Notes: generated by a model not told the origin, from the letters alone. Counted from the first letter of the stretch, positions 11,235 through 23,498 are shown. The stretch: DNA of 33,510 nt from Neelides folsomi (GCA_034687125.1 JAQGBZ010000548.1:1-33510), one strand, 5' to 3'. Program-made: numbers and translations.

Positions 11235-11448
11235 TTAAAACTTTTCTTGGAGGATGTGAAGGTAACGAACCTGTGCAGAAAGGTGTAAAGGATTCATGGG
11301 GAATTTGCAAGGAGTCTCAGCATGAACATCCAAGAACTGATGACTTAATGAACTAGCTTGAGAGTCATAACTCATAAAATGATCATTTCCAGCCATCACC
11401 ACTTTGGACCTCTTATTAAGATACTGCCTGAGGTACTTCACGTACTTC
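11235..11448 (-). other. Possible orphan terminal exon of an unrecognised gene
   Basis: On the minus strand a frame runs from a good pyrimidine-tract acceptor (CAG ending at 11449) to a stop at 11235. It encodes about 70 residues, including VVMAGNDHF, SLSHQFLDVHAETPC and NPLHLSAQ. The composition is more protein-like than the neighbouring frames, but I do not recognise the family. I found no matching upstream exon: the nearest candidate, over the protease promoter, has an in-frame stop. It could be the 3' remnant of a lost gene or a chance frame. Confidence 0.3.
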
Positions 11449-11475
11449 TGGTGAGGATCGCAAGAATAAAAAGCT

Positions 11476-11483
11476 TATATAAA
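11476..11483 (+). promoter_or_regulatory. Candidate TATA box of the serine protease gene
   Basis: TATATAAA lies about 100 bp before the protease ATG, which would leave a 5' UTR of roughly 70 bases. No clear initiator was picked out; assignment rests on motif and spacing. Confidence 0.5.
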
Positions 11484-11579
11484 TCTTACCACCCTATAGA
11501 CAACATCTTATTATCTCTCCAACATCTCGCCATTTCTATCCGCAAAATTAATATTCCAGATTCTTGAAGAGTTTCTAAA

Positions 11580-14500
11580 ATGGACAAACTCCTGTGTGGT
11601 TCAAAGAATATCTATTTACTTTATAGTATTGTGCTTTTAGTGGTGATCATTAAGACCACAAACGGCCAAGGTAAATAAATACATTATTTACAATCATTAT
11701 ATGGTGGCCTTATCCCAAGAACTATCTATCGATTTTGTTCAATTTAAAAAATAACAATAAATAAATTTAATTTTAATTTTATCTTGTATATATATTTTTT
11801 GAATGATCCGTTGCTTTGCGCACAAAAAATTGTGGAGATTTGAATTCTCGTTCATTTCACTCGATCAAACCAATACTTCTCAATATTTTATTTCACTTTC
11901 GATAATTTCGATTTCTCACTTAAATTAACTTTAATGGATATAAAAATTAGGCAAATTTTGTTAAATAAAATTAACTCTAATCGTAAAAGTATACTGAATA
12001 TAACCCGAATTGTCTGCAAAATGGTGAAAATTGAATAGGAGAAGGGACTAGTTTATAGAAGTAATTATGGCTTTTTTGCTGCTAAAGTTTCTCTATAAGA
12101 AGTAATTTAATTAATTAAAAGTAAGTTCAATTATTAATTAATGTTTACTGAAATTTTAAATTCGTATTGTAATTCCACGTGCCCGAAGACGATTACTAGA
12201 AATGCATATTTAACTTATTATTTTATACATTTTCTCTTTTGCATCAATAATTTCTTATATTGCTAGTAATCTATATTTCTATAATTCTGGCAAGGTTACC
12301 ATTTTTTAAGATTTGGTCGAATTTGGATAGATAGTTCTTGGGATAAGGCAACCATATTTATCAAAATTTATTAGATTCATATAACCATTGTTAAATAAGC
12401 ACACAATGATAAAATCATTCATAAATCCATTTCAACTCAATTTTGCTATTTGTAGTGATATTTGGAGACGAAGATGAAAAAGAGGTTACTTCTCCCCCCA
12501 CACCTAGACAGAGACCCAACTTCTTTTTACCTTTTCAAAACAATAATAACAACAACAACATTCAGTTAAATCCTTTAAATTTAATACAACAGATTGTGGG
12601 CCAGCTTCAAAATATTCCAAATCAATTTCGACCCCCGCCACAACAATCGGAGAAAGTGCAACAATCCGATTGTCAGACTTTTAGAAACGAGGAGGGAATT
12701 TGCACAGCTCTTACCTCATGTAATCCATTGAGGATCATTTTAAGGAATAGACCCTCGTTTAGCGCTAATAACATTATTCAACGATCCATCTGTGGATACA
12801 ACGGTTTCAACGTAAGTCAATCTTCTCTAATAAAACTATACCTACCTATATACAATATTACATCAAATATTTAACAATACAATATTAGATATTTAAATAA
12901 TTGAACAATTGAGGAAAATTATTAAAATATTTAGCCATTAGTTTGCTGCCCCCTTCAACGGGGCGGAATTCCCATAAGTCCCACAACTCCTCCACCGCTT
13001 GTAACTCCCGCTCCGACTAGACGTCCGATTCCAACAACAACTTCTTCTCCTTTTATTCCCATTCCTCCCATCCCGACAAGCACAAAGAACCCGTTTGATG
13101 ATCACTCCGGCCCCGTCACTCTCCTTCCGCCTATCAGAACGACGTCAGCGACGAAACCACCGGTAACTGGTTCTGGTCTCATCACTGGAAGTCCCTTCAT
13201 TCCAACTTCCTCGGCCCCCATTATCGTGTCTACGGAAAAGCCCGAGAGTCGGCTCAAAATAGATATTGATTGCGGTTTCAGCAATGCTTCCCATTCAAGG
13301 ATCATTGGAGGAAGAGAAGCGGAAGTTGGTAAATGACATTCATAACAACTTATTGTATATCAATGCTAATGGAGATGCAAAAAGACGATGGTTTTAATAC
13401 ATTTTTGGGTACAATAGCTACATTAATGCATTAATGATTTTAAGTGTGTCGGATGGTAAAATGATAATGTTAATGTTATTCAAAGGGAGTTGGCCCTGGA
13501 TGGCAGCTTTAGGGTATAGAGATGAAATTGGGAATGTAAACTTTCTATGTGGAGGAGCCCTTGTGAGCTCAAGACATGTCGTCACTGCTTCACATTGTGT
13601 TCATAATAGAGATGATCTGTAAGTCGTTCTTTTTTTAATATTTATTTACAAACAATTAGTTAATGAATTTTAATATTATACTTATGCTAGTTGATCAATG
13701 TTAAATTCTAATCATTTTTCTTATAAATCTTAAGGAAAATTGTACGATTGGGAGAACACGATCTTTTTAGTACGAATGATGGAGCTTTCCCAATAGATGT
13801 GGAAGTTGAACAAATCATTAAAAGCCCACAGTACAATCCCTCAACGTTCCAGAATGATATTGCCATACTCAAACTGAAAACTCCTGTTCCATATTCTCGT
13901 AAGTGGTTTTTTGACCTTGAATGGAATCGCATTTACCATTTGCAAAAGAACACTTCATTAAAATCACTCTATGAACATTAAATATTTAATTTTTTAGAGA
14001 GAATTCATCCAATATGTTTGCCGCATACTCAGGAATTAAAAAATAACAATTTTGAGAGCTTCACCCCATTTGTGGCTGGATGGGGAGCAATTCAATTTAG
14101 TAATTCCCTACATCATACATATTAAAACTTAAATTAACTAACGGTAAGAAAGTGAGCATTTGATTTTAATTCAATGTTTTGTAGATGGTCCTTCAAGTTC
14201 GCAATTGAGGGAAGTTCAAATCCCAGTTGTTTCGGATGAGAGTTGCCAAGAAAAGTATAAGAAATTTAAGAATGCAGTGGTGGACTCAACCAATATTTGT
14301 GCAGGATTGCAAAGTGGAGGAAAAGATGCATGCCAAGGGGATTCTGGAGGTATTGGATTTTTTGGTCATAATTTTTATTGTAAACTTATTACGTGTAAAT
14401 TGGAGTAATAACAATAAGATTTATTACATAGGTCCATTAATGCTCCCATCAGATGATGGATATCTGTTAATTGGGGTTGTTTCTTTTGGTTATCGTTGTG

Positions 14501-14583
14501 CTGAACCTGGAATTCCCGGCGTTTATAGCCGCGTCACAACTCACACTGACTGGCTGTTGGACACTATTAGAAGAACTTTATAA
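11580..14583 (+). CDS. Secreted CLIP-domain trypsin-like serine protease, eight exons
   Basis: A zymogen of the kind acting in arthropod haemolymph cascades (prophenoloxidase activation, Toll signalling, clotting) or venom. Exons: 11580-11670, 12456-12811, 12935-13328, 13486-13618, 13735-13898, 13998-14099, 14185-14349, 14432-14583; all junctions are GT-AG and in frame, giving 518 residues. Order of parts: signal peptide (about 1-29), Asn/Gln-rich spacer, CLIP domain with six Cys (about 103-153, ending in CC), a Pro/Thr/Ser-rich linker (about 154-260), then the protease domain. The activation site is R271 before IIGG. Catalytic residues are His317 (TASHC), Asp366 (NDIAIL) and Ser467 (GDSGG). 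Asp461, six before the Ser, predicts trypsin-like cleavage after Arg/Lys. All catalytic residues are intact. The exact cascade role cannot be read from sequence. Intron 1 contains a terminal-inverted-repeat element. Confidence 0.95.
11701..12355. mobile_element. TIR element inside intron 1 of the serine protease
   Basis: Bases 11701-11730 and 12326-12355 are 30-bp inverted repeats with a single mismatch, beginning ATGGTGGCCTTATCCC. They bound about 655 bp of AT-rich, non-coding sequence that fills most of intron 1. The ends resemble a non-autonomous DNA transposon. Flanking bases are AT-rich, so the target duplication is ambiguous. Confidence 0.7.
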
Positions 14584-15258
14584 AAATATAAGTTTTTGCT
14601 ATAAAAGAAGCTACTCGCAACTAATCTGTAAACAACTGTTTTTATGATATAATGACAAAAATGAACAAACTCACTCACAAATAAACTCATTACCAATTAT
14701 ACAAGAAAAATGCAACTCGATTAGAAGAATAGAAGAAAAAATAAAATTGACGTTTTTTGCGTCTCCATTTTAAGGACACGAAATTACATAAAATTACCTT
14801 AATTAGTAATCACTTTTTGTATGCATTAATTTTTTGTACGGTTAAAATGAATGTTTTATTTATTCAATCAAGGCACAAATTAAATCAAAACTTAATGGCT
14901 CATGTTTAAAAGTTTATGATAGATATTTCAAGAAGTTGGTAACAAATAACAAGTTAAGTAATTTTTAAGTAGATTGTATTATAAATAGTATACTACATAT
15001 ATTTGTATGTATTTATGTCATGTCGAATATGTACATTATATAAAATATACTTATGTACTTACAATATGTAATCCAAGTATAATAGGTAATGTTGTAGTTT
15101 ATTAATTTCGTTATAGAATAACAACTTGAAATTATGCATAGTACAGTAATATGTAATTAGTAGTGTTTTTTAACTATACGTTCAACAATTTAGGATACTT
15201 TTATCAGGCAAGATTATAATTGAGATACTTAACAATTAAATTACACTTTCAACACGAG
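14584..15258. other. Convergent intergenic interval between protease and UGT
   Basis: AT-rich and without coding potential; it carries the 3' ends of both flanking genes. An AATAAA at 14680-14685 is a likely signal for the protease. On the minus strand AATAAA at 15103-15098 may serve the UGT. Confidence 0.5.
14680..14685 (+). terminator. Polyadenylation signal AATAAA of the serine protease
   Basis: AATAAA about 97 bases after the protease stop codon; assignment by motif and distance. A second AATAAA occurs near 14740. Confidence 0.45.
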
Positions 15259-17263
15259 TTAAAGAAACTTTTTCATTTTCAATTTTTCCTTCTGACTGAA
15301 TACTGGTCTTGTTTTGACTGATTTTAAATTCACTTTTACCTTTGACTTTCCACGGACTAATCTCGAGGCGGAGTTTTCTCCATAAAGTAATATTTTGAAA
15401 AGAGTTTTTAATAGGAAAAATGCCATGTAAAAAAGAGCCATCACTATTCCCACAATGATGAATAAAACGAACAACCAAACGTGGAGAAGTCTTCTTTCGT
15501 ACCAACTTTGATTTGCTCCTAAAAGCTTCAATCTTGACATTTCTCCTTTATGGCGTAAAACAAATTCAGTCCAATAAACAGCCAAATCAAGAGGATTCAT
15601 TGGCTGATCTTTGATCAATTCTGATGCTGTTTTCATATTTTTTCTATATCTAAAAAAATTTATAAATCCTTTACAATATATTAAATTTTTATTAAAAAAA
15701 TTAAGTTTTGGCCCTGAATATGGCCAAGAAATAAATTATTGAATGAGTAGAGCATATATCTGTAGTATACCAACCTAGGATTAATGATGATCTCCTTAAT
15801 AGCTACAATTAAAGTCTCATTTCTCATTTGATTAAGATCTAAACGCACTCCAGTTCCAAATCTCACAACGTTGTTGGCGTTATAATCTTGTTCTGCAAAT
15901 AATGGCACTGTAATGAGTGGAACTCCGTAGTAGGTCGCTTCTTGGATACTTAAAAACCCCGCATGGGTAATAAAACCAACTATATTCTTATGAGCTGAAA
16001 TCAATTAAAAATTAATCTTTATTTTACAAAATCTGCATACATAAATTAGTAAATATCGTAATTTAATATCGTAATTAATTACCCAAAAGTTTCTGTTGAG
16101 GAAGCCAATCAATTAATAAAACATTTTTCGGGATATTTTGTGGAAGTTTTCCTTCCCATTTCCAAATGAATTTAAACCCGGCTTCAGAAAATTCTTTCAT
16201 CCCTTCGAATATTCCTTCCAGCATTTCAGGACTCAAAGTTGAGATCTCAACATAAGTTCCAAAACTCACACAAAAGAATTTATCCTCCCCAATAAAATCA
16301 ACAATGCTCTGAAAAAGTTTAGAAATTAATAAGGAATTTAAGCTCCCAAGTGTAATTTGATTAATACATTAAAATGCAAGCACAAACTTTTTGAAGGTCA
16401 GCCGTCTTCTCATTCATTTTTTGGGGGATTAAAATTCCCCCAATGGGAATGACGTTCGGCGGAAGGGCCCTGGATAAATCCACGCTAAAATGGGTATTGA
16501 GAAGAATCAAACTCGCGTTTTTCTCAAGTTCTTTCATTGGTGGCAAATAGTCAAGTTCCAGCCCACGCTTGAGAATTTCTTCCATTTTAGGGAACATTGA
16601 AAAATGTCTTGAGAAATACCAATAAAGCGGAGTTAAAGTATTCTTTACTTGTTCGATAAAACTCATTTCTCTTCCATTCCCATAACTCATTTCAAGATCG
16701 GGGATTGAGGCCGTTTCTGGAATTATCCCCAAAAGATCATAATATTGCACCAGGAGTGTGGAAGTGCTATAAAAAATAAAAGGAGCTCCAAATTTGTAAG
16801 CAAACCCAAGAGCACATTCGTTGAACAATGCGTCGATGATGACGAGATCAAATGTTGATCTTTTAACCCAATTGAGCACTTCAGGAGATTTGAACATTGA
16901 CTCGCATGCTTTTAGCCCAAAATTCGGGAGTCGTTTCCATGTTTCAGAATGACGCCCATGAAGTCTTTCCTCAATGACAGAAATGTTGTGTCCGAATGAT
17001 GTTGACAGTTCCTCACGAAGGACACGCGGATTGAACTCGTGAACTTTGGGATGGGCCTGAGATCCTTTGACTACATGAGGAGAAAGATACGTCACATTGT
17101 GTCCTCGCTCCGCTAATTCTTCCACCAATGGCCAAACTGAGATCCGGTGACTGTAAGATGACAAGCCAAAGTAAAATAAAATATTTGAACTGTCACAAAT
17201 TAAAGGTTGGCACAAAAGAGCAGTCAAAGAAATTAAAATGAATTCATTTTTCAAAATCTTCAT
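15259..17263 (-). CDS. UDP-glycosyltransferase (UGT, GT1), four exons
   Basis: A membrane-bound ER enzyme that transfers a sugar from a UDP-sugar to small lipophilic acceptors: phase II detoxification, pigments or hormones. Exons: 17263-16388, 16308-16083, 15994-15775, 15649-15259; 570 residues. Visible parts: signal peptide (1-23); catalytic His39 (SYSHRIS) with partner Asp144 (VIIDALF); variable N-terminal acceptor domain; then the UGT signature. The signature reads DWLPQQKLLAH followed by FITHAGFLSIQEATYYGVP (from about residue 375) and the sugar-contacting Glu402-Gln403. A single transmembrane helix spans about 497-521. The cytosolic tail of about 49 residues is long and basic and ends KKFL, fitting the KKxx ER-retrieval motif. 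The second exon boundary uses the weak donor GTTTGT and the next GTTGGT. The acceptor substrate and subfamily cannot be told from sequence. Confidence 0.95.
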
Positions 17264-17376
17264 GACGAGAACTTGGCCGATTGCACTTTACCATGTGTTT
17301 AAAACTTTTCTGCACACCTTGAGAGACTTCAGAGTTCAGACCCTTCTTAGAAAGTTCACATGATTTGATAGAATTG

Positions 17377-17384
17377 TTTTTATA
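17377..17384 (-). promoter_or_regulatory. Candidate TATA box of the UGT gene
   Basis: TATAAAAA on the minus strand, about 115 bases before the UGT ATG, predicts a 5' UTR of roughly 85 bases. Motif and spacing only. Confidence 0.4.
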
Positions 17385-19516
17385 TTGTGATGAAATATTT
17401 AATCAGTCAATTCACAATTGAGTTCAATTCACTATCACTTCCATTTATTTCTCTCTACTGTATAGATGTAAACTAAATAAATATCAAACCCTCTCTTGAT
17501 GGAAAAGACAGGTGAGTATATGTTATAAGTTTATATAAGTAATAAGAGTTATATGAAACGATAAGGTTATCTAATAAGTAAAATAATGATTTGTCCTTGA
17601 TGGTGGATGGTTCTAGAGTTGAGGCACAAAAAGTTCATTAAGTTTAAAGGCAATACATTGAATGGATTGAAACCACTTTTAAATGGTTTATGCCTTCGAG
17701 CAAAGTTCGTAATGTTTATCTTCACTTTTCCTCTTTTTAATATACTTATAATTCACCATTAATTTAACAGAGCTGGGCGAAATAAACAGCAAAATTGCGT
17801 TCAGTTCAATGAGATTATAATTATTTTTTACTAAACTTTATGAATTTTGATATTTCCACCACAAGTAAAAACAATCCGTCCTTTCCCAACATGTAAATTA
17901 TAAATGATCTAGCTTCCACATTTGATAGATACTAAAATAAACAAATCTAATAATTAAAATAGACAAAAATTGTCAAATGAGTTTACATAATATTTGCCCA
18001 GACTGTATAAACATAGAATTTTAATTGAGCAAATATAGACAGAATTCATGCGAAAATTATCATTAATTATTAGGTCATAAGGAAAACGTAAATTAAATGT
18101 TTATGGTTTAAATACAAAACTTTAATAATTCTAATTTAAGTATCTTATCTTATACTTGTTAGTATAAGATACTAACAAGTACAATTTGTAGTTCAATCCT
18201 TGTCAGGGAAAAGTGCATCTGTATTTTAATTAAAACTATAATCACAATTAATAAGTACCTTTACTAACTAACTAACATTAAGTTATATGTCATTATATCC
18301 ACACGTGTTCAATTTATTTCAATGCTGTCAAGATTTCGAAGAATAATAATGCTCATATGCAAGCAAGTCATTCAGCGTTAAGTTATCAAGGCTGGAGATA
18401 ATTGTAAGGAGCAAGCGATAGAATTTATACATCCTTACTACAAACGTACTGATTATAACATATAAGAGATTGAGAATCTTTCTAATCTCATCTCTCATTT
18501 AACCACTTCTGCAGTCTTTTCAAATTAAAGAATTAACATATACCTTTGTGTTAAATCCATCTACCTCCATATTCATTTTAGGCATTCTAAACGCTCATGG
18601 ATTCCTAAAGGAAGATAATGGCAATGGAAATTCACACTACGTGGTCATCTTAATCAATACATTATTAATATCTCTTATGATCAAATAGAAGATAGGTTAA
18701 ATAGGTAGCAGAGTATCCAAAACTTGGGATGTATAGGTATAGGCATAGAGGTATGGGCATAGAGGTAATCTAATAATGCGATAAGTGTAGGAAGGTTTTA
18801 TATTTATTATGTACGCATAATAACCTTTACATGCAAGTATTTAAGTATAAGTTATACATTTAATGAAGGTAGAAATACATATATTGCTTAAATGTATTCA
18901 CTTACTATTTCATTTATATTAGATAAGTATACAATAGTTAATCCTGAATCATATAAGCATGACAAGCCTTGACTTTTTATAGTGGTAGCTGAACAGAATT
19001 CACTCCGTGTGTTTATTATAAACATTTGCAGTTGATTTTCTTTTCAATTCAATTCAAGTACCAATCACATTCTCTCACAGAGCAAAAGTGAAATTAACTT
19101 TTATAAGCATCAGGTTTAAATATAGAAAATTATCTAACTACTTGTACATTACCTATTGAAGAGATAAATTTATTATTTTCCTCAATGTAAAAGGACATTA
19201 ATTTATCAATTTACCTTTTCACTTGTCACATTATTCAAAGCTGTATGTTGTGCGTCTCTTCAAGTAAACATCTCCATTTTGTTGTGGTTTAGTCGTTAAT
19301 AAATAGTTAGGATCATTAAATCACCGCCATATGCAGATTGCATAATCAAATGTAAGAAGTTTTTTTTATTAATGTGCAATGTCCGCTAATTATCAATAGC
19401 GCGCAAGTTGGGCTTTTACATTGTTTTTTATATAAAAATTAACAATGAGGGAAAATTACATACAAGGTTGAAAAGGATGTAGTAAAATAATTTTTTCATT
19501 TTATAAAACAATTTGA
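17385..19516. other. Non-coding intergenic interval
   Basis: Divergent spacer between the UGT and the cytochrome b5-related gene. I see no coding frame. It holds a perfect short palindrome (18153-18181) and a small 14-bp-period repeat at about 18735-18765. Confidence 0.5.
18153..18181. repeat. Perfect 13-bp inverted repeat with 3-base loop
   Basis: TACTTGTTAGTAT (18153-18165) and its exact reverse complement (18169-18181) are separated by AAG. There is no T-tract or gene context to suggest a regulatory role; possibly a transposon footprint or a chance hairpin. Confidence 0.6.
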
Positions 19517-19524
19517 TATAAAAG
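19517..19524 (+). promoter_or_regulatory. Candidate TATA box of the cytochrome b5-related gene
   Basis: TATAAAAG, about 134 bases before the ATG, matches the strong TATA consensus. The nearest coding sequence downstream is the cytochrome b5-related gene. Confidence 0.45.
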
Positions 19525-19657
19525 ATGCAATGTTCTAAGAGAGAAATTAATACTTCGGTTTTGTACACAAAAAACAATCGCTATAATTTTTGATAATTAT
19601 TTAATTGTTGGTGAATAAACTTTACAAAATTCTCATTTGAACTTTAGACCTTCCAAG

Positions 19658-21468
19658 ATGGGTCCGAACCCCAAAGTTGATCCTCCTTCAAGTTTTCCAA
19701 GAATATACAAATATCCTACGGAAAGAGATATCCCCTTTAGAACTGCTCTGGAATGGATGGCTGGTAAGAAATATTTTGGAAATTTTGCCTATAATTTAAA
19801 TATTAACTTAATGTTGTTAAAATGTATTTTAAAGGGTTTATAAAAAATAATCGTAAAATTTTTATTATTTAAATATCATTAAAGCAGTTTAATAAATTTT
19901 ATTTCTTATTAAAGGGAAAAAGATTGATGATTCAATTGGAGATTTGTGGCGAGTCCATGAGAAACTTTACAACTTGGAACCGTTTGCCAAGCTTCATCCT
20001 GGAGGAGAAGATTGGATTCGAATGACAAAGGGGACAGATATAACCGAAGCCTTCGAGGTCTCCCATGTGGTGAATACAAAATATGTAGACAAAGTTTTAG
20101 AGAAATACTTCGTTGTGAACGCCAAACACCCAAGAAATTCTCCTTACACTTTTGAAGAAAAGGGATTTTTTAAAACTCTGAAAAGAAAAGTTGAACCAAT
20201 TTTGAAGGTAAGATTTCGGATTTCTATTTCATAAGTTTTCACATTCACAGCTGCATTTGGTTTTATCGCAAATTCTCATTCTTAAATTCTTATCCAGGAA
20301 GTTGGAACTGGGCCGACAAAGAACATATTGTTAATGCAAGATTCTCTCGGAATTGGATTTGCGATTTTGGGGATATTGGGAGCATGGTTGGACTCAAGGG
20401 TTCTTTTAATCGCTGCTGGCGTTGTCCTTGCCATGTGCACAATTGGAGCGCACAACTTTTTCCATATAAAAGACAATTGGCGAAAATATTACTTTGACTT
20501 GAGCTTTTTGAGCTCTTATGAATGGCGCATTACACATGCACTCAGCCATCACATGTATCCTAATACCATCATGGTAAATACGCATTTATGTATCCATAAT
20601 TTAATATAAACTATGTAAATGCTTATTACTATTACGTTAACGTATAACGTTACATTGTTTGAATATCGATTACATTGTCATTTTCATTTTCATGCCTATC
20701 AACTTGAATCATTGTTTATTTAATTAGAAATACTATCTTTTTAGGACGCAGAAGTTTCATTCTTTGAGCCACTTTTGGAATTTTTTCCATCTCGACAGAA
20801 ATCCTGGCTTCAGAGATATGGCCCTATAGTCTACTTACAAGCCATTAGCTGCCTTCTGTACCATGCAGAGTTTTTAAAGAGATGGGCTGGAATCATTATG
20901 GGAAAACACAATCTACGTCCTGAGAATTTAATAATTATCGCCCAATTGACAATTTTCTTAATAATTTCTCCCTCACTTTGGGTAGGTCATTTATTGAGTG
21001 AGAATTTGGAATTTTCAATAGAATATTTCTTAATATGTTTTTAAATTCCAGGCAGGATACACTTCATGGTTTTTAATGCAAACTGCCAGTTCGTATTGGT
21101 TTCTTTTCATCGGAATCAATGCGGCTCATCATCATCCAGATTGCTTCCACGAAGGAGATGAGGCGAGATCAGACGCGGATTTCGGCCTTGCTCAGATGGA
21201 TGCCGTGAGAGACAGAGCAGAGGAAATTTTCAATAAAAGCCTCTTTGTGACACTCACCACTTTTGGAGAACACACGCTGCATCATCTCTTTCCTACAATC
21301 TGCCACTCGAAACTTATTCATATCAGAGGTGTTTTCCAAGAAACTCTCAAAGAGTTCAGAGAAGAATTTCCTCCAGTCCCGCAATGGGAACTTTACAAAG
21401 GGACTCTCAAACAGCTTAAGAGAATCGAGCCAAATTCATTTAAAAAACATACAAGCAAACGTAACTGA
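19658..21468 (+). CDS. Cyt-b5-r: Cytochrome b5-related membrane fatty-acid desaturase/hydroxylase, five exons
   Basis: A fusion of a cytochrome b5 domain with a membrane di-iron fatty-acid desaturase-type domain, like insect Cyt-b5-r. It would accept electrons at the haem and oxidise a lipid acyl chain at the ER membrane. Exons: 19658-19763, 19915-20207, 20298-20573, 20745-20981, 21052-21468; GT-AG, in frame, 442 residues (close to Drosophila Cyt-b5-r). The ATG at 19658 is chosen because the frame upstream lacks an ATG. Haem ligands: His63 in HPGG and His86 in EVSH. Iron-binding histidine boxes: AHNFFH (185-189), HALSHH (213-218), AAHHHPD (330-332) and EHTLHH (378-382); all are intact. Hydrophobic segments lie around 149-182, 286-300 and 309-325. 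The basic C-terminus ends KRN. Natural substrate unknown; the Drosophila homologue is linked to muscle and fat body. Confidence 0.94.
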
Positions 21469-22070
21469 TAAACTGACTCTTGGTTTACTCGTGGTCAAAC
21501 AAATTCCTTATTTATGAGATTTTTTAAAAATACCCATTATATATTATTTCTACTATTTATATTATGTAGATAAACTTTTATTTTATCGAGTAATTTTTGA
21601 TTTAATAATTAATATTTTAATTTTAAATTTGTCAATGCCTGAGCTTACAAAAACTGACTTTTTTTGTCATTTCATTAAAATTGATGGAATACTTTAATGA
21701 ATACTAAATAAGACTTTATATAAAATCACTTTAAATTCGCTCAATTTAATTTTATTTATCCATAAACTAAAAACATTATTAAAGTTTTGTACGAATTTGA
21801 ATTTCCGCATACTCTAGTCGTCGCTATTATATTCAAAAGAAATCCAATTAAAATAACCTGATTAATTAATTAAATTTTAGTGTACCGCCGGTTGGCAAGC
21901 AGGGAGATTGTGCATTAAAAATCATTTTCTTACAAACCGACGTTTGTATAACTTAACTTTACATTAGTCATTTTAAAATAACAAAATAAATATAAAACAT
22001 TCAACATTAATTTAATATGGAGCTCTTTCAATTACTTGAATTGAATAAAAATTTATTCATTATTATAAAA
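21469..22070. other. Convergent non-coding interval
   Basis: AT-rich 3' flank between the b5-related gene and the minus-strand membrane-protein fragment. Nothing else recognised, apart from an AATAAA on the minus strand at 22057-22052, 14 bases after the latter's stop. Confidence 0.45.
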
Positions 22071-22542
22071 TTAAAATCTAAAATCTAAATTATCCGAAGA
22101 ATCCGAAAAAGATTCCATCTGAAACTCTTCATTCAAAAATTGAAGTGCTTCTTTTCTCTGCTGTGCTCGTTGCCTTTTTCTTATAATATAAAGAGCCCCA
22201 GATATTGCAATAAACGACCCAAAAACTGTAAAATCGATTATTTATAATTAAAAACTAATTTCTTTCATTGATGATATTAAAAAATCTTACACGAAAGAAT
22301 AATAAGAATCGTAAAAGACGCTGTTATTGAAAGTTGACTTTTGTCAGCTTTATTTGACTGAATGCAGGACTCAACAGATCCTAAGATCACATTTGCAATT
22401 CCCAACGGTTTATCATCTAATAATGAAGGATTGAAGTCTACGCATTCGGGTTCCCTTCCGTCACTGTACTTTAAATATGTACAATTTCCTCCGTTTTCAT
22501 TTTCTATTAAACAAGATGTGCAATTGCTAAAACTGTTGCAAC
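22071..22542 (-). CDS. C-terminal part of an unrecognised single-pass membrane protein
   Basis: Two exons (22542-22291 and 22225-22071) join in frame to about 134 residues. The outer part has a Cys cluster (CNSFSNCTSC, then Cys in GNCTY and PECVD) recalling PSI-type or other small disulfide modules, followed by about 40 residues with a further Cys. A hydrophobic helix split by the intron (ILIILSFFGSFIAISGALYI) is followed by a basic stop-transfer stretch (RKRQRAQQRK). The cytosolic tail of about 30 residues is acidic/Ser-rich and ends DNLDFRF. Topology is therefore type I. The 5' exon was not found with certainty. Two candidate signal-peptide exons (minus strand, near 22950-23000 and 23045-23065) are phase-incompatible with the best acceptor. 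I do not recognise the family. Confidence 0.6.
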
Positions 22543-23492
22543 CTAAAAATAGAATATTTTGGATTATAATCTATTCTAATATAAAATAAATAATTACATC
22601 ACAATATATTACCTTATATAAAAATATATTGTATTTAAATTATAATGTGATAAACTAAAGATATAATACTTGTGATAATTGAATATAAGTCTTCATTCTT
22701 TTTACTTATTAATTTACCTATTAACATTTTAACTAATAGATTAACACATGGTATTTGTTAATTACTTAAATAAATAAATAACTTGACCTTATTTAGGTTT
22801 ATTTTATAAATATGTTGCTAATTTTAGCTTATAAATGAGCTATTTAACATTATAATACTGTTATGTCTAAATTGTGATTCTGACAAAGTTTGACAGGCAA
22901 ATTTTGATCGTCTATGAATGAAAATATATTTAAATACTAATTGACTTACGGGAAAAAGACGAATGTCTTAATAAATATAAATGACTTGGTATATACCATA
23001 TATTGCTATTTATTTATTATTTTTTATTACATCAGTGCTTTTACCTCGTGTAAGCCATAAAATTATTTATATTTAAACTAGTCTTTATTGCATTGTCTGC
23101 ACATTCAATTGCAACTAATAATAATAAGTAACATAATATTTAATACTTCTATTTGTGTATAGTATTGAGACGAATTTTGTATTGTATTGTAGATAATTGT
23201 TCACAAGGTTCATAGTATGTTAATTCAAGGAATTCTTAGTATCCTTCCCTTTAAAAATTAAATGATATTATTTTGATTGCCTTGTTAGGTTGTAAGCATA
23301 ATATGAGTGACAAATGATATGAAAAGTCTATAACATTATTTCCCAATCAAGTTTTATTGATCATAGCTCAGAATGCTTTTAGAATGGCATTGTAATTAAG
23401 TTCTTGCACTTTTGGATTGTTAATTATGTACTGTTTAAAAAATATGTAAAATGTATGATATGTAGGTATACTTAGCTTTAAATCAACGATGC
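22543..23492. other. Non-coding AT-rich interval
   Basis: Probably contains the missing 5' exon and promoter of the membrane-protein gene. No unambiguous exon, RNA gene or repeat seen. Confidence 0.4.
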
Positions 23493-23498
23493 TTTATT
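23493..23498 (-). terminator. Polyadenylation signal AATAAA of the P450 gene
   Basis: AATAAA on the minus strand about 50 bases after the P450 stop codon; assignment by motif and distance. Confidence 0.5.
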
